Positions 19,076 through 27,843 of a stretch of DNA of 64,000 nt are shown piece after piece. A model generated the notes under the pieces. The model ran no database searches and was not told the DNA's origin. It worked only from the letters and a program-made list of their open reading frames with translations. Position numbers and translations under genes: made by a program. Origin of the DNA: Rubrivivax sp. A210 (lineage in GTDB: Bacteria > Pseudomonadota > Gammaproteobacteria > Burkholderiales > Burkholderiaceae_C); contig NZ_CAJGBN010000034.1 in the NCBI RefSeq assembly GCF_904426505.1, positions 248,001 through 312,000 of the forward strand. The letters are read 5' to 3'. The first letter of the stretch is position 1, and each line of letters begins with the position of its first letter.

Positions 19076-19843
19076 ATGCGCTTCGACGTCGTCACGTTGT
19101 TTCCCGAGCTTTTCGAACCCCATCTGCGCCAGGGCATCACGCGGCGCGCCTTCCAGCCGGGCGGCGACGGTGGGCCAGCGCCGGTCGAGGTGAGGTTGTG
19201 GCCGCTGCGCGACTTTGCCGACGACGCCTACCGCCGCGTCGATGACCGCCCCTACGGCGGCGGCCCCGGCATGGTGATGCTGGCCGAGCCGCTGCTGCGC
19301 GCGCTGGCCGCGATCACGGGCGAGCGCGGCGGCACGCCCGCCATCGTCCACTTCACGCCTACCGGCCGCCGCATCGACCAGTCCGTTGTCGAGCAGTTCG
19401 CCGCCGGGCCTGGCGCGGTGCTGCTGTGCGGGCGCTACGAGGGCATAGACCAGCGCTTCATCGATGCCCATGTGACGCTGGAACTGAGCCTGGGCGATTT
19501 CGTGCTCTCCGGCGGTGAACTGCCGGCCCTGGCCCTGCTCGACGCGGTGGCGCGGCTGCAGGAGGGCGTGCTGCATGCGCCCTCGCACCAGCAGGACAGC
19601 TTCTCCGACGGCCTGCTCGAAGGGCCGCAGTACAGCCGGCCGGAAAGGCTGACGATTGCCGGCGCGGAACAGGCGGTGCCGGCCGTGCTGATGTCCGGCC
19701 ACCATGGCGAGATCGCGCGCTGGAAGCGCGAGCGCTCGCTCGAGCTGACAGCGCGGCGCCGCCCAGACCTCATCGCCGCGGCGCGCGCCGCCGGGCGGCT
19801 GAGCAGCGCCGACGAGAAGTGCCTGGCCCGCCTCGGGCTATAA
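19076..19843 (+). CDS. trmD: tRNA (guanine-N1)-methyltransferase
   Basis: SPOUT-class enzyme of 255 residues that methylates G37 of tRNAs to prevent frameshifting. The trefoil-knot motifs are clear: [15 protein letters not shown] and [12 protein letters not shown], plus the YGGGPGMVM segment that contacts S-adenosylmethionine. ATG at 19076, 14 bp after rimM. Its stop codon overlaps the -10 element proposed for rplS. Confidence 0.97.
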   Translation: MRFDVVTLFPELFEPHLRQGITRRAFQPGGDGGPAPVEVRLWPLRDFADDAYRRVDDRPYGGGPGMVMLAEPLLRALAAITGERGGTPAIVHFTPTGRRIDQSVVEQFAAGPGAVLLCGRYEGIDQRFIDAHVTLELSLGDFVLSGGELPALALLDAVARLQEGVLHAPSHQQDSFSDGLLEGPQYSRPERLTIAGAEQAVPAVLMSGHHGEIARWKRERSLELTARRRPDLIAAARAAGRLSSADEKCLARLGL

Positions 19844-19844
19844 T
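19839..19844 (+). promoter_or_regulatory. Internal -10 (TATAAT) for rplS overlapping the trmD stop
   Basis: The perfect hexamer contains the trmD TAA stop. It would give rplS a separate transcript with a leader of about 95 nt. Confidence 0.45.
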
Positions 19845-19946
19845 CAAAGGCTTTTCGATCCTCTGCCGGGCACCAAGGCCTTCCCAGGCCAAACCAGAAT
19901 CTGCCCGCCAACCAGCCCGCGCCATGATCGAATCCGGAGAGTTTCC

Positions 19947-20300
19947 TTGAACCTGATTGCCACCCTTGAGCAGGAAGAGATTACCCGTCTCAACCGCACC
20001 CACCCGTCGTTTGCCCCCGGCGACACGGTCATCGTCAGCGTCAACGTGGTCGAAGGCACGCGCAAGCGCGTGCAGGCCTACGAAGGCGTGGTCATCGCCA
20101 AGCGCAACCGCGGCCTCAATAGCAGCTTCATCGTGCGCAAGATCTCCAATGGCGAAGGCGTCGAGCGCACCTTCCAGACCTACAGCCCGCTGATCGCCAC
20201 CATCGAGGTCAAGCGCCGCGGCGACGTGCGTCGCGCCAAGCTGTACTACCTGCGCAACCGCAGCGGCAAGTCGGCGCGCATCAAAGAGAAGCTCGCCTGA
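19947..20300 (+). CDS. rplS: 50S ribosomal protein L19
   Basis: Large-subunit protein of 117 residues at the 30S/50S interface; [17 protein letters not shown] and the [20 protein letters not shown] segment identify it. The start is TTG at 19947, with CGGAGAG upstream; the only nearby ATG (19924) opens an 8-codon frame whose stop overlaps this TTG. The last codons of rplS are part of a 67-bp sequence repeated 84 bp downstream. Confidence 0.97.
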   Translation: MNLIATLEQEEITRLNRTHPSFAPGDTVIVSVNVVEGTRKRVQAYEGVVIAKRNRGLNSSFIVRKISNGEGVERTFQTYSPLIATIEVKRRGDVRRAKLYYLRNRSGKSARIKEKLA

Positions 20301-20437
20301 CGAAGTCAGGCCCGCCGCGCAGCGGCGGCTTGCGCGCAGCGCAAGCAGGAGCGAACGGCGCGAAAACGCCAGAAGCTCGCCTGACGAAGTCAGGCCCGCC
20401 GCGCAGCGGCGGCTTGCGCGCAGCGCAAGCAGGAGCG
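20287..20437 (+). repeat. 84-bp-period tandem duplication at the rplS 3' end
   Basis: An identical 67-bp segment occurs at 20287-20353 and 20371-20437. It includes the last four sense codons and stop of rplS, then two hairpin-forming stretches (CCGCCGC/GCGGCGG and GCTTGCGC/GCGCAAGC). The second copy is non-coding. Confidence 0.85.
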
Positions 20438-20443
20438 TTCCAA

Positions 20444-20467
20444 GCAAGCCGCCTTCGGGCGGCTTGC
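20444..20467 (+). terminator. Intrinsic terminator-like hairpin after rplS
   Basis: Perfect 10-bp arms GCAAGCCGCC (20444-20453) and GGCGGCTTGC (20458-20467) around a TTCG tetraloop. The following T-run is weak (GCGTTTG), so termination may be partial. Confidence 0.6.
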
Positions 20468-20491
20468 GCGTTTGTGCGTCAAGATCGCGCC

Positions 20492-21187
20492 ATGACCCTG
20501 CCGCGCATCACCGATCCCCGCGCCATCCCCGTCGTCGGCGACGACGCCCACCTGCCGCCGGTCGCCGATGAGCGGCTCAGCGTTCCCGCCCTGCGCCAGC
20601 GCTTCGCCGACGCGGCCCCCTGGGTGCCGCCCATCGCCGGCGACGGCCGCCTGCACCACGACCGCGAGCCCTCGCCGGCGGCCGTGCTGGTGGCCCTGGT
20701 GGCCCGCGACGACGGCCTGCGCGTGCTGCTGACGCGCCGCACCGACCATTTGCGCGACCACGCCGGCCAGATCAGCTTTCCCGGCGGCCGCACCGAGCCC
20801 GAAGACGGCGGCCCGGCCGCCACCGCGCTGCGCGAGGCGCAGGAGGAAGTCGGCCTCGCGCCGACGCGGGTCGACGTGATCGGCCAGCTGCCGGTCTACA
20901 CCACCATCACCCGCTATGTCGTGACGCCGGTGGTGGCGCTGGTGCAGCCGCCGCTGGCGCTGCAGCTCGATGCCTTCGAGGTGGCCGAGGCCTTCGAGGT
21001 GCCGCTGGCTTTTCTGATGAACCCGGCCCACCACCGGCGCCACCACTTCCATTACGAAGGCGGGCAGCGCCAGTTCCTCTCGATGCCCTGGCAGGGGCCA
21101 GGCGCCGACGGCGTGGAGCGCGAGTACTTCATCTGGGGCGCAACGGCGGCGATGCTGCGCAACCTCTACCACTTCCTGGCCGATTGA
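20492..21187 (+). CDS. NUDIX hydrolase, coenzyme A pyrophosphatase (NudL-like)
   Basis: Cytoplasmic hydrolase of 231 residues. The NUDIX box (GGRTEPEDGG...TALREAQEEVGL) is preceded by the DHAGQISFPGG segment that marks the CoA-pyrophosphatase group, which cleaves CoA to phosphopantetheine and 3',5'-ADP. The ATG at 20492 follows the rplS terminator; the longer frame crosses the repeated hairpins. The next gene is CobD-like, a neighbour pair common in Burkholderiales. Confidence 0.88.
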   Translation: MTLPRITDPRAIPVVGDDAHLPPVADERLSVPALRQRFADAAPWVPPIAGDGRLHHDREPSPAAVLVALVARDDGLRVLLTRRTDHLRDHAGQISFPGGRTEPEDGGPAATALREAQEEVGLAPTRVDVIGQLPVYTTITRYVVTPVVALVQPPLALQLDAFEVAEAFEVPLAFLMNPAHHRRHHFHYEGGQRQFLSMPWQGPGADGVEREYFIWGATAAMLRNLYHFLAD

Positions 21188-21268
21188 CGGCTGCGTGAGC
21201 CCGCCGTCGGGCGGCCCCTGGCGAGCCCCTAAGGGCGCGGGCCGGGTTCGCCTCTATCATGCGCGGCG

Positions 21269-22258
21269 ATGAGCTTCTTCGCTGTCCTGTTTGCCCTGCT
21301 GGTTGAGCAGCTCAAGCCGTTGCCGCGCGACAACTGGTTCCATGAGATGCTGACCTCGTGGGTGCGTTGGACCGGGCGCAATTTCGACGCCGGCGAGAAG
21401 CATCACGCCTGGGTGGTCTGGGGCGTCTCGGTGCTGGCGCCGGCCCTGCTGTCGGGCCTGGTCTACCTGCTCGTCGTGCGCTACAGCCTGCTGCTGGCGC
21501 TGGCCTTCGACGTCGCGCTGCTTTACCTGACGCTCGGCTTCCGGCAGTTCAGCCACTACTACACCGACATCCGCGATGCGCTGGAGCGCGCCGACGAGGA
21601 CGAGGCGCGCCGCCTGCTCGCCGAATGGCGCCACCTTGACGCCAGCGAACTGCCGCGCACCGAGGTGCTGCGCCACGTCATTGAGCACTCGCTGCTGGCA
21701 GCCCACCGCCATGTCTTCGGCGTCTTCTTCTGGTTCGTCGTGCTCTCGGCGGTCGGCCTCGGGCCCATGGGCGCCGTGCTCTACCGCATGGCCGAGTACA
21801 TGAGCCGCTACTGGGGCTACCGCCAGCGTGCGCTGGAGGCACCGGCCAACGACAGCCTGCTGGCGCTGTCGCGTCAGATGTTCGGCATCATCGACCATGT
21901 ACCGGCCCGCCTCACGGCCTTCGGTTTTGCCGTCGTTGGCAATTTCGAAGAGGCGGTGGCCGGCTGGCGGCGCGATGCCGGGCTCTGGCTCCATCCCAAC
22001 GAGGGCATCATCCTCGCCGCCGCTGCCGGCGCGGTGGGCGTGCAACTTGGCGGTGCGGCGGCGCCCAGCGTCACGCCCGACCGCTCCAAGACCTTCAGCG
22101 CCGGCGGCGAGCCCGATCTCTCGCAGGCCCAGGGCTCGACGCCCGGGGCGCCGGCCCAGCCCGGCCACCTGCAGAGCGCGGTCGGCCTGGTCTGGCGCTC
22201 GGTCGTGCTGTGGATGCTGCTGGTGGCACTGCTGACCCTGGCCAATGTGCTTGGCTGA
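21269..22258 (+). CDS. CobD/CbiB family membrane protein
   Basis: Inner-membrane protein of 329 residues with about five hydrophobic segments, related to the adenosylcobinamide-phosphate synthase family CobD/CbiB. Retained segments include VEQLKP at the N-terminus and the ANDSLLALSRQMFGIIDHVPARLTAF region. No other cobalamin gene is nearby, and in Burkholderiales this copy usually lies beside the NUDIX gene rather than in a cobalamin operon, so a role in cobalamin synthesis is uncertain. Confidence 0.8.
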   Translation: MSFFAVLFALLVEQLKPLPRDNWFHEMLTSWVRWTGRNFDAGEKHHAWVVWGVSVLAPALLSGLVYLLVVRYSLLLALAFDVALLYLTLGFRQFSHYYTDIRDALERADEDEARRLLAEWRHLDASELPRTEVLRHVIEHSLLAAHRHVFGVFFWFVVLSAVGLGPMGAVLYRMAEYMSRYWGYRQRALEAPANDSLLALSRQMFGIIDHVPARLTAFGFAVVGNFEEAVAGWRRDAGLWLHPNEGIILAAAAGAVGVQLGGAAAPSVTPDRSKTFSAGGEPDLSQAQGSTPGAPAQPGHLQSAVGLVWRSVVLWMLLVALLTLANVLG

Positions 22259-22276
22259 GATCGGTCTCAGGCCTGA

Positions 22277-23227
22277 TCACCAGCGCTTCTGCGACAACTC
22301 CTCGAACAGCGCCTCGTAAATGCGCTGGCGGCTGGGGGTGATGTCGCCGCGGGCAATGGCCTCGCGCACGCCGCAGCCGGGTTCGTGGCGGTGGCTGCAG
22401 TTGTGGAAGCGGCAGCTGCCCAGCGCCGCGGCGTAATCGGGCATCAGTGCCGCCAGCTGCTCGGGGGCAATCTGGCGCAGGCCGAATTCCTGGAAGCCGG
22501 GTGAATCGATGAGGGCGCCGCGCCTGGCCTCGTCCAGCCAGTACCAGCTGGTGGTGGTCGTCGTGTGGCGGCCGGCGCCCAGGGCCTGCGAGATCTCGCC
22601 CACCTGGGCCGCGGCGCGTGGCACCAGCAGGTTGATGAGGGTGCTCTTGCCCATGCCGCTGGGGCCCAGCACCAGGGTCACGCGGCCGGCCAGCTGCTCG
22701 GCCAGGCGTGCCGACGCGGCCGCGGGCTCGGCCTTGAGCGCCAACTCGATCACCGCCACGCCCATCGCGACATAGGGTGCCAGGCGCGCTCGCGCGGCGG
22801 CGGCCGAGGGCAGGTCGGTCTTGTTGAGGCCGATCAGCGCCGGTATGCCGGCGGCCTGGGCGGCGATGAGGGCGCGCGTGAGCTGCGATTCGCTGAACAC
22901 CGGCTCGCCGGCCACCAGCACCAGCAGCTGGTCGAGGTTGGCAGCGAAGGACTTGGTGCGCCACTCGTCCTGCCGGAACAGCAGGTTGCGGCGCTCCTCC
23001 AGGTGCTCGATGACGCCACCGTCGCCGGTGGTCTGCCAGCGCACGCGGTCGCCGACGACGATGTCGCCGTCCTTGCGCCGGCCCTTGCCGCGCGGATGGC
23101 ACATCACGCGCTCGCCCTCGGGCGTCTCGACGACGACATGGCGGCCGTGGGCCGCCACCACCAGGGCCAGATCGAGGGCGGCGGCGCGCTCGCGGCCGGC
23201 CGCCGGGTCGCCGCCGGTCGGCCTCAA
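22277..23227 (-). CDS. rsgA: Ribosome small subunit-dependent GTPase A
   Basis: Circularly permuted GTPase of 316 residues that checks late 30S assembly. Order of motifs: OB-fold N-domain, G4 NKTD, G1 GPSGMGKST, the TTTTTS switch, G3 DSPGF, and a C-terminal zinc knuckle (C-x4-C-x-H-x5-C in the segment GSCRFHNCSHRHEPGC). The start at 23227 overlaps the stop of the protease gene upstream (ATGA), so the two are coupled. Confidence 0.95.
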   Translation of the reverse strand: MRPTGGDPAAGRERAAALDLALVVAAHGRHVVVETPEGERVMCHPRGKGRRKDGDIVVGDRVRWQTTGDGGVIEHLEERRNLLFRQDEWRTKSFAANLDQLLVLVAGEPVFSESQLTRALIAAQAAGIPALIGLNKTDLPSAAAARARLAPYVAMGVAVIELALKAEPAAASARLAEQLAGRVTLVLGPSGMGKSTLINLLVPRAAAQVGEISQALGAGRHTTTTTSWYWLDEARRGALIDSPGFQEFGLRQIAPEQLAALMPDYAAALGSCRFHNCSHRHEPGCGVREAIARGDITPSRQRIYEALFEELSQKRW

Positions 23228-24510
23228 GCGGCGGGCGCCGGCTTTGCCACCGCGGACAGGGCGGCCAGGCGCTCCGAGGCCGGCGGGTGCGAGTAGTAGA
23301 AGCGCACGTAGAGCGGGTCGGGCGTCAGCGTCGCTGCGTTGTCCTCGTGCAGCTTGAGCAGGGCATTGGCGAGGTCGCGTCCGCTGGCCTGCTGGCAGGC
23401 GTAGGCATCGGCCTCGAACTCCTGGCGGCGCGAGAGCTGGGCCAGCAGCGGCGCGATGAAGAAGGTGAATACCGGCATCGCCAGCATGAAGAGCAGCAGC
23501 GCCAGCGCGTCATTGGGTGCGGCCAGATTGGGCAGCACGCCCAGGCCGGTGTAGAAGGCGCCGTTGCCGGCCAGCCAGCCCAGCAGCGCCAGCCCGGCCA
23601 GGCTGAAGGCGAAGATGCCGATCATGCGCTTTTGCACGTGGCGGTGCCTGAAATGTCCCAGCTCGTGGGCCAGCACCGCCTCCACCTCGGCCGACGACAG
23701 GCGTTGCAGCAAGGTGTCGAAGAAGACCACGCGCTTGGACGAGCCCAGGCCGGTGAAATAGGCGTTGGCGTGCGCCGAGCGGCGGCTGCCATCCATCACG
23801 AACAGGCCCTTGGCGGCGAAGCCGCAGCGCTGCATCAGCGCCTGCACGCGTGCGCGCAGCGATTCGTCGGCCAGCGGCTCGAACTTGTTGAACAGCGGCG
23901 CGATCACGGTCGGGTAGAGCAGCAGCAGCACGAGATTGAAGCCCACCCAGGCGAACCAGGCCCACAGCCACCACAGCCCGCCCGAGGCGGCCATGATCCA
24001 GAGGATGAGGGCGGCCAGCGGCAGGCCGATGAGGGCGCCGACGGCCGCGCCCTTGAGCATGTCCAGCAGCCACAAGCGCAGCGACATGCGGTTGAAGCCG
24101 AAGCGCTGCTCGATGCGGAAGGTGCCGTACCAATCGAGCGGCAGTTCGAGCAGGCCGCCAATGAGGGCGAAGGCCCCGAGCAGCGCCAGCTGGTAGGCCA
24201 TCGCGCCCCACTGGGGCAGCAGGGCGTCGCGCAGCGTGGCGTTCAGGAGATCGAGGCCGCCCAGCAGCGTCCAGCCCAGCAGCACGGCGGCGCCGACGGC
24301 GGCGCCGACGAGGCCGAAGCGGGCATGGGCCAGGGTGTAGTCGGCCGCCTTCTGGTGTACCTCCAGGCTCACGGTGCTGGCAAAGGCCGGCGGCACGCTG
24401 CCGCGGTGGGCCGCCACATGGCGCATCTGCCGCGTTGCCAGCCACAGCCGCGTCAGGTAGGACAGCAGCAAGGCGGCGACGAAAGCGGCTGTGAAAAGCG
24501 AACTCTGCAT
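23224..24510 (-). CDS. M48 family metalloprotease (Ste24/CAAX prenyl protease type)
   Basis: Inner-membrane zinc protease of 428 residues. An N-terminal half with several helices is followed by the HELGHFRHRH active site and the third zinc ligand in RRQEFEADAYA. It is longer than HtpX (about 290 residues) and matches the Ste24-like bacterial group; likely role is membrane protein quality control. The ATG at 24510 puts a membrane helix at the very N-terminus. It is divergent from orn and coupled to rsgA. Confidence 0.88.
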   Translation of the reverse strand: MQSSLFTAAFVAALLLSYLTRLWLATRQMRHVAAHRGSVPPAFASTVSLEVHQKAADYTLAHARFGLVGAAVGAAVLLGWTLLGGLDLLNATLRDALLPQWGAMAYQLALLGAFALIGGLLELPLDWYGTFRIEQRFGFNRMSLRLWLLDMLKGAAVGALIGLPLAALILWIMAASGGLWWLWAWFAWVGFNLVLLLLYPTVIAPLFNKFEPLADESLRARVQALMQRCGFAAKGLFVMDGSRRSAHANAYFTGLGSSKRVVFFDTLLQRLSSAEVEAVLAHELGHFRHRHVQKRMIGIFAFSLAGLALLGWLAGNGAFYTGLGVLPNLAAPNDALALLLFMLAMPVFTFFIAPLLAQLSRRQEFEADAYACQQASGRDLANALLKLHEDNAATLTPDPLYVRFYYSHPPASERLAALSAVAKPAPAA

Positions 24511-24576
24511 GGTGCGCGAGTGTAGGCGTGGGTGAGAATGGATTCCCCTTCCAGCCCCCTTGCCCGCCTCATCACC

Positions 24577-25137
24577 ATGACCGACACCACCCTCGCCGCG
24601 GGCGAGAACAACCTGATCTGGATCGACCTCGAGATGACCGGCCTGCTGCCCGACAGCGACCGCATCATCGAGATCGCCGTCGTCGTCACCGATCCGCTTC
24701 TGGCCCAGCGCGTCGAGGGCCCGGTGTTCGCGGTACACCAGAGCGACGCCGTGCTCGACGGCATGGACGCCTGGAACAAGGGCACGCACGGGCGCAGCGG
24801 TCTCATAGATCGCGTGCGCGCCTCCACCGTCGACGAGGCCCAGGCCGAGGCCGAGGTGATCGCCTTCCTCAAGCGCTATGTACACAAGGGCAAGAGCCCG
24901 ATGTGCGGCAACAGCATCTGCCAGGACCGCCGTTTCCTGGCGCGCACCATGCCTGCGCTCGAGGCCTTCTTCCACTACCGCAACCTCGACGTGAGCACGC
25001 TCAAGGAACTGGCGCGGCGCTGGAAGCCGGCGGCGCTGGACGGCTTCAAGAAGGCCCAGGCCCACACGGCGTTGGCCGACATCCACGAATCGATCGACGA
25101 GCTGATCCACTACCGCACCCACCTGCTGGCGCTCTAG
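24577..25137 (+). CDS. orn: Oligoribonuclease
   Basis: 3'-5' exoribonuclease of the DEDDh family, 186 residues, which degrades di- and short oligoribonucleotides including the c-di-GMP product pGpG. Motifs: WIDLEMTGL (Exo I), the middle Asp in [10 protein letters not shown], and [11 protein letters not shown] with the catalytic His and last Asp. The ATG at 24577 is the family start; two upstream in-frame ATGs only add basic residues. It is divergent from the M48 protease gene. Confidence 0.95.
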   Translation: MTDTTLAAGENNLIWIDLEMTGLLPDSDRIIEIAVVVTDPLLAQRVEGPVFAVHQSDAVLDGMDAWNKGTHGRSGLIDRVRASTVDEAQAEAEVIAFLKRYVHKGKSPMCGNSICQDRRFLARTMPALEAFFHYRNLDVSTLKELARRWKPAALDGFKKAQAHTALADIHESIDELIHYRTHLLAL

Positions 25138-25151
25138 CAGATGCGGTGCCG

Positions 25152-25185
25152 TTGTCATCGCGCTGTCGCATGCCGTTCATAAACT
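25152..25185 (+). promoter_or_regulatory. Pho-box-like repeats and -10 before ppk1
   Basis: Units TTGTCAT (25152-25158), CTGTCGC (25163-25169) and CGTTCAT (25174-25180) are spaced exactly 11 bp, the PhoB half-site pattern. A -10 candidate TAAACT (25180-25185) lies 10 bp after the first two units, the geometry of PhoB-activated promoters. Transcription would then begin at or next to the ATG. Confidence 0.55.
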
Positions 25186-25191
25186 GAGGCG

Positions 25192-27276
25192 ATGATCGAA
25201 ATCCGTCCGTCCGCCGCGGCCGAGCCCGCGGTGGCAGCGGCCCCCGCCGGGCCTCTGAAGCTGCTGAACCGCGAACGCTCCATCCTCCAGTTCAACCGCC
25301 GCGTGCTGGCCCAGGCACAGCGCGACGACGTGCCGCTGCTCGAGCGGCTGCGCTACCTCACCATCGTCTCGTCCAACCTCGACGAATTCTTCGAGGTGCG
25401 CGTGGCCGACATCATCGAGGCCACGCGCCAGCCCGACTCCGGCGTCTCTCGCCACGATCTCGCCGCGGTGGCCGGCGCGGCTCATGAGCTGATCGACGAG
25501 CAGTACGCGCTCTTCAACGACGTGCTGATGCCGGCGCTGCAACGCCAGGGGCTGGTCGTGCTCAACCACGCCGACCGCAATGCCGAGCAGCGCAAGTGGG
25601 TGGCGCGCTTTTTCGAGACCCAGGTGCGCCCGCTGCTGGTGCCCGTGAGCCTGGACCCCAGCCACCCGTTTCCGCTGGTGGCCAACAAGTCGCTCAACTT
25701 CATCGCCCGGCTGAGCGGGCGCGACGCCTTCGGGCGCGCCAACCAGATTGCCATCGTCAAGGTGCCGCGCGTGCTGCCGCGCGTGATCCGCCTGCCCGAC
25801 GCGCTGACGCCGGGCCAGCAGGGCTTCGTGCTGCTGACGAGCGTGATCCGCGCCCACCTGGCCGAGTTGTTCCCGGGGCGCGAGGTCGAATCGTTCTCGC
25901 AGTTCCGCGTCACGCGCGACTCCGACCTCGAGGTCGACGAGGACGACGTGACCAATCTGCGCCAGGCGCTGCGCAGCGGCCTCACCACGCGCCACTTCGG
26001 GCTCGCCATCCGGCTCGAGGTGGTCAACACCTGCCCGCCCGAGCTTTACAGCTTCCTGCTCGAGCAGTTCTCGCTGCCTGAGCTGGCGCTGTACCGCGTC
26101 AACGGGCCGGTCAACCTGGTGCGGCTGAACCAGCTCATCGACCAGGCCGACGCCGACGGGCTGCGCTTCCCGCATTTCGAGGCGCACTGGCCGGCCGACC
26201 GCCTGCCGCGCGGGCAGAGCATCTTCGAGCGCCTGCGTGCCGGTGACGTGCTGCTGCACCATCCCTTCGAAAGCTTCGAGCCGGTGGTGCAGTTCCTGCG
26301 CGAGGCAGTGGAAGACCCCGATGTGCTGGCCATCAAGCAGACCATCTACCGCACCGGCGCGCAAAGCGTGCTGATGGACCTGCTGATCGAGGCCGTGCGC
26401 CGCGGCAAGGAAGTGCTGGCGGTGGTGGAGCTGAAGGCACGCTTCGACGAAGAGGCCAACATCAACTGGGCCGAGCGGCTGGAGGCCGTGGGTGCCCAGG
26501 TCGTGTACGGCATCGTCGGCCTCAAGACCCACGCCAAGATGCTGCTGGTGACGCGGCGCGAGGGGGCCCGGTTGCGCCGCTACGTCCATCTCAGCACCGG
26601 CAACTACAACCCACGCACGGCGCGGCTGTACACCGACCTGGGCTTCCTCTCTGCCGATGCCGCCGTTGCCGCCGATGCCGACGCCGTTTTCCTGCAACTG
26701 GCCAGCCAGACCAAGGTGCGCCCCCCGCATCAACTGGTGACCGCGCCCTTCGCGCTGCACAAGCGCATGCTCAGGCACATCAACCAGGTGGCGGCGGCGG
26801 CCCGCGCTGGCGGCGTCGCCCGCATCGTGGTCAAGATCAATGCCCTTACCGACCCGGCGCTGATTGCGGCCCTGGTCGAGGCCGGCCAGGCCGGCGCGAG
26901 CATCGACCTCATCGTGCGCGGCGCCTGCATGCTGCCGCCCGGCTTGCCGGGCCTTACTGACAACATCCGCGTGCGTTCGGTGGTGGGCCGCTTCCTCGAG
27001 CATTCGCGCATCGCCTACTTCGCCTGGGGCGAGGGCGACGACGACGAGGCGCTCTACCTCAGCAGCGCCGACTGGATGAGCCGCAACATGTTCCGCCGCA
27101 TCGAGCTGGCCTGGCCGCTGCGCGACAAGGCGCTGCGCCAACGCGTCATCGACGAAGGCCTGGTGCCCTACCTGCACGACGAGCGTGAGGCCTGGACGCT
27201 GGACGGCGAGGGCCGCTACCGCCGTGTCGCCGAGGGCGGTCTCAGCGCCCAGCAGGCCTTGATGCGGCGGTATTGA
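25192..27276 (+). CDS. ppk1: Polyphosphate kinase 1
   Basis: Makes long-chain polyphosphate reversibly from ATP. The 694-residue protein has the full PPK1 layout: an N-terminal helical domain (NRERSILQFNRRVL, SSNLDEFFEVRVA), a head domain, and two phospholipase-D-like catalytic domains. The autophosphorylated histidine is in GLKTHAKMLLV, and the second conserved His is in LEHSRIAYF. ATG at 25192 gives a 15-residue Ala-rich extension before the family start. It is followed, after an intergenic repeat, by sixA. Confidence 0.97.
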   Translation: MIEIRPSAAAEPAVAAAPAGPLKLLNRERSILQFNRRVLAQAQRDDVPLLERLRYLTIVSSNLDEFFEVRVADIIEATRQPDSGVSRHDLAAVAGAAHELIDEQYALFNDVLMPALQRQGLVVLNHADRNAEQRKWVARFFETQVRPLLVPVSLDPSHPFPLVANKSLNFIARLSGRDAFGRANQIAIVKVPRVLPRVIRLPDALTPGQQGFVLLTSVIRAHLAELFPGREVESFSQFRVTRDSDLEVDEDDVTNLRQALRSGLTTRHFGLAIRLEVVNTCPPELYSFLLEQFSLPELALYRVNGPVNLVRLNQLIDQADADGLRFPHFEAHWPADRLPRGQSIFERLRAGDVLLHHPFESFEPVVQFLREAVEDPDVLAIKQTIYRTGAQSVLMDLLIEAVRRGKEVLAVVELKARFDEEANINWAERLEAVGAQVVYGIVGLKTHAKMLLVTRREGARLRRYVHLSTGNYNPRTARLYTDLGFLSADAAVAADADAVFLQLASQTKVRPPHQLVTAPFALHKRMLRHINQVAAAARAGGVARIVVKINALTDPALIAALVEAGQAGASIDLIVRGACMLPPGLPGLTDNIRVRSVVGRFLEHSRIAYFAWGEGDDDEALYLSSADWMSRNMFRRIELAWPLRDKALRQRVIDEGLVPYLHDEREAWTLDGEGRYRRVAEGGLSAQQALMRRY

Positions 27277-27354
27277 TGATGCCCCCACGCTCTCTACGTT
27301 CGCTGCCCCCCGAGGGGGCGCTCAGTACCTTCGGAACGGCCGGGCGGTACTGAG
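27277..27354 (+). repeat. Intergenic repeat, copy B
   Basis: Fills the whole gap from the ppk1 stop to the sixA ATG. It contains hairpin GCCCCC/GGGGGC (27305-27310, 27314-27319) and a second hairpin with perfect 9-bp arms CTCAGTACC (27321-27329) and GGTACTGAG (27346-27354) whose last base touches the ATG. Related copies are at 16338 and 63505. Confidence 0.88.
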
Positions 27355-27816
27355 ATGGACCTCATCCTCTGGCGCCACGCCGAGGCCCTGGAGCTGCGCG
27401 ACGGCCTGGCCGACGCCGACCGGCCGCTCACGCCCAAGGGCGAACGCCAGGCGGCGCGCGTGGCGGCCTGGCTCAACCGCCAGCTGCCCGCTGGCGCGCG
27501 TGTGCTGGTCAGCCCCTGCCTGCGCGCCCAGCAGACCGCGGCGGCGCTCGACCGCAAGCTGCGCACCGTGGCCGCCCTGGCCCCGGGCGAGACGGTGGAG
27601 GCCCTGTTGCACGCGGCGCGCTGGCCCGATGCGCGCGAGCCGGTGCTGGTGGTCGGCCACCAACCCACACTGGGGCTGGCGGCGGCCTATTTGCTGTCGG
27701 GCCAGGCCCAGCCCTGGTCGGTGCGCAAGGCCGGCCTGTGGTGGCTGCGCGGGCGCGAGCGCGACGGCCTGCTGCAGGTGGTGCTGCACGCCGCGGTGTC
27801 GCCCGAACTGGTCTGA
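27355..27816 (+). CDS. sixA: Phosphohistidine phosphatase SixA-like
   Basis: Histidine-phosphatase-superfamily protein of 153 residues. The catalytic histidine is H8 in the RHAE motif, with SPCLRAQQTA and VVGHQPTLG as the other phosphate-pocket segments. SixA removes phosphate from histidine residues of signalling proteins. The start codon directly adjoins the repeat, without another ribosome site. With ppk1 upstream and ppx converging, it belongs to a phosphate and polyphosphate cluster. Confidence 0.88.
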   Translation: MDLILWRHAEALELRDGLADADRPLTPKGERQAARVAAWLNRQLPAGARVLVSPCLRAQQTAAALDRKLRTVAALAPGETVEALLHAARWPDAREPVLVVGHQPTLGLAAAYLLSGQAQPWSVRKAGLWWLRGRERDGLLQVVLHAAVSPELV

Positions 27817-27843
27817 CGCGCGGCCCGCGCCGCGGCCGGGCGT

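Noticed and set aside
25177-27288. 703-codon open frame antisense to ppk1
   Set aside because: At this G+C content the reverse frame of a real gene stays open by chance; the product has no family features and the sense gene is certain.
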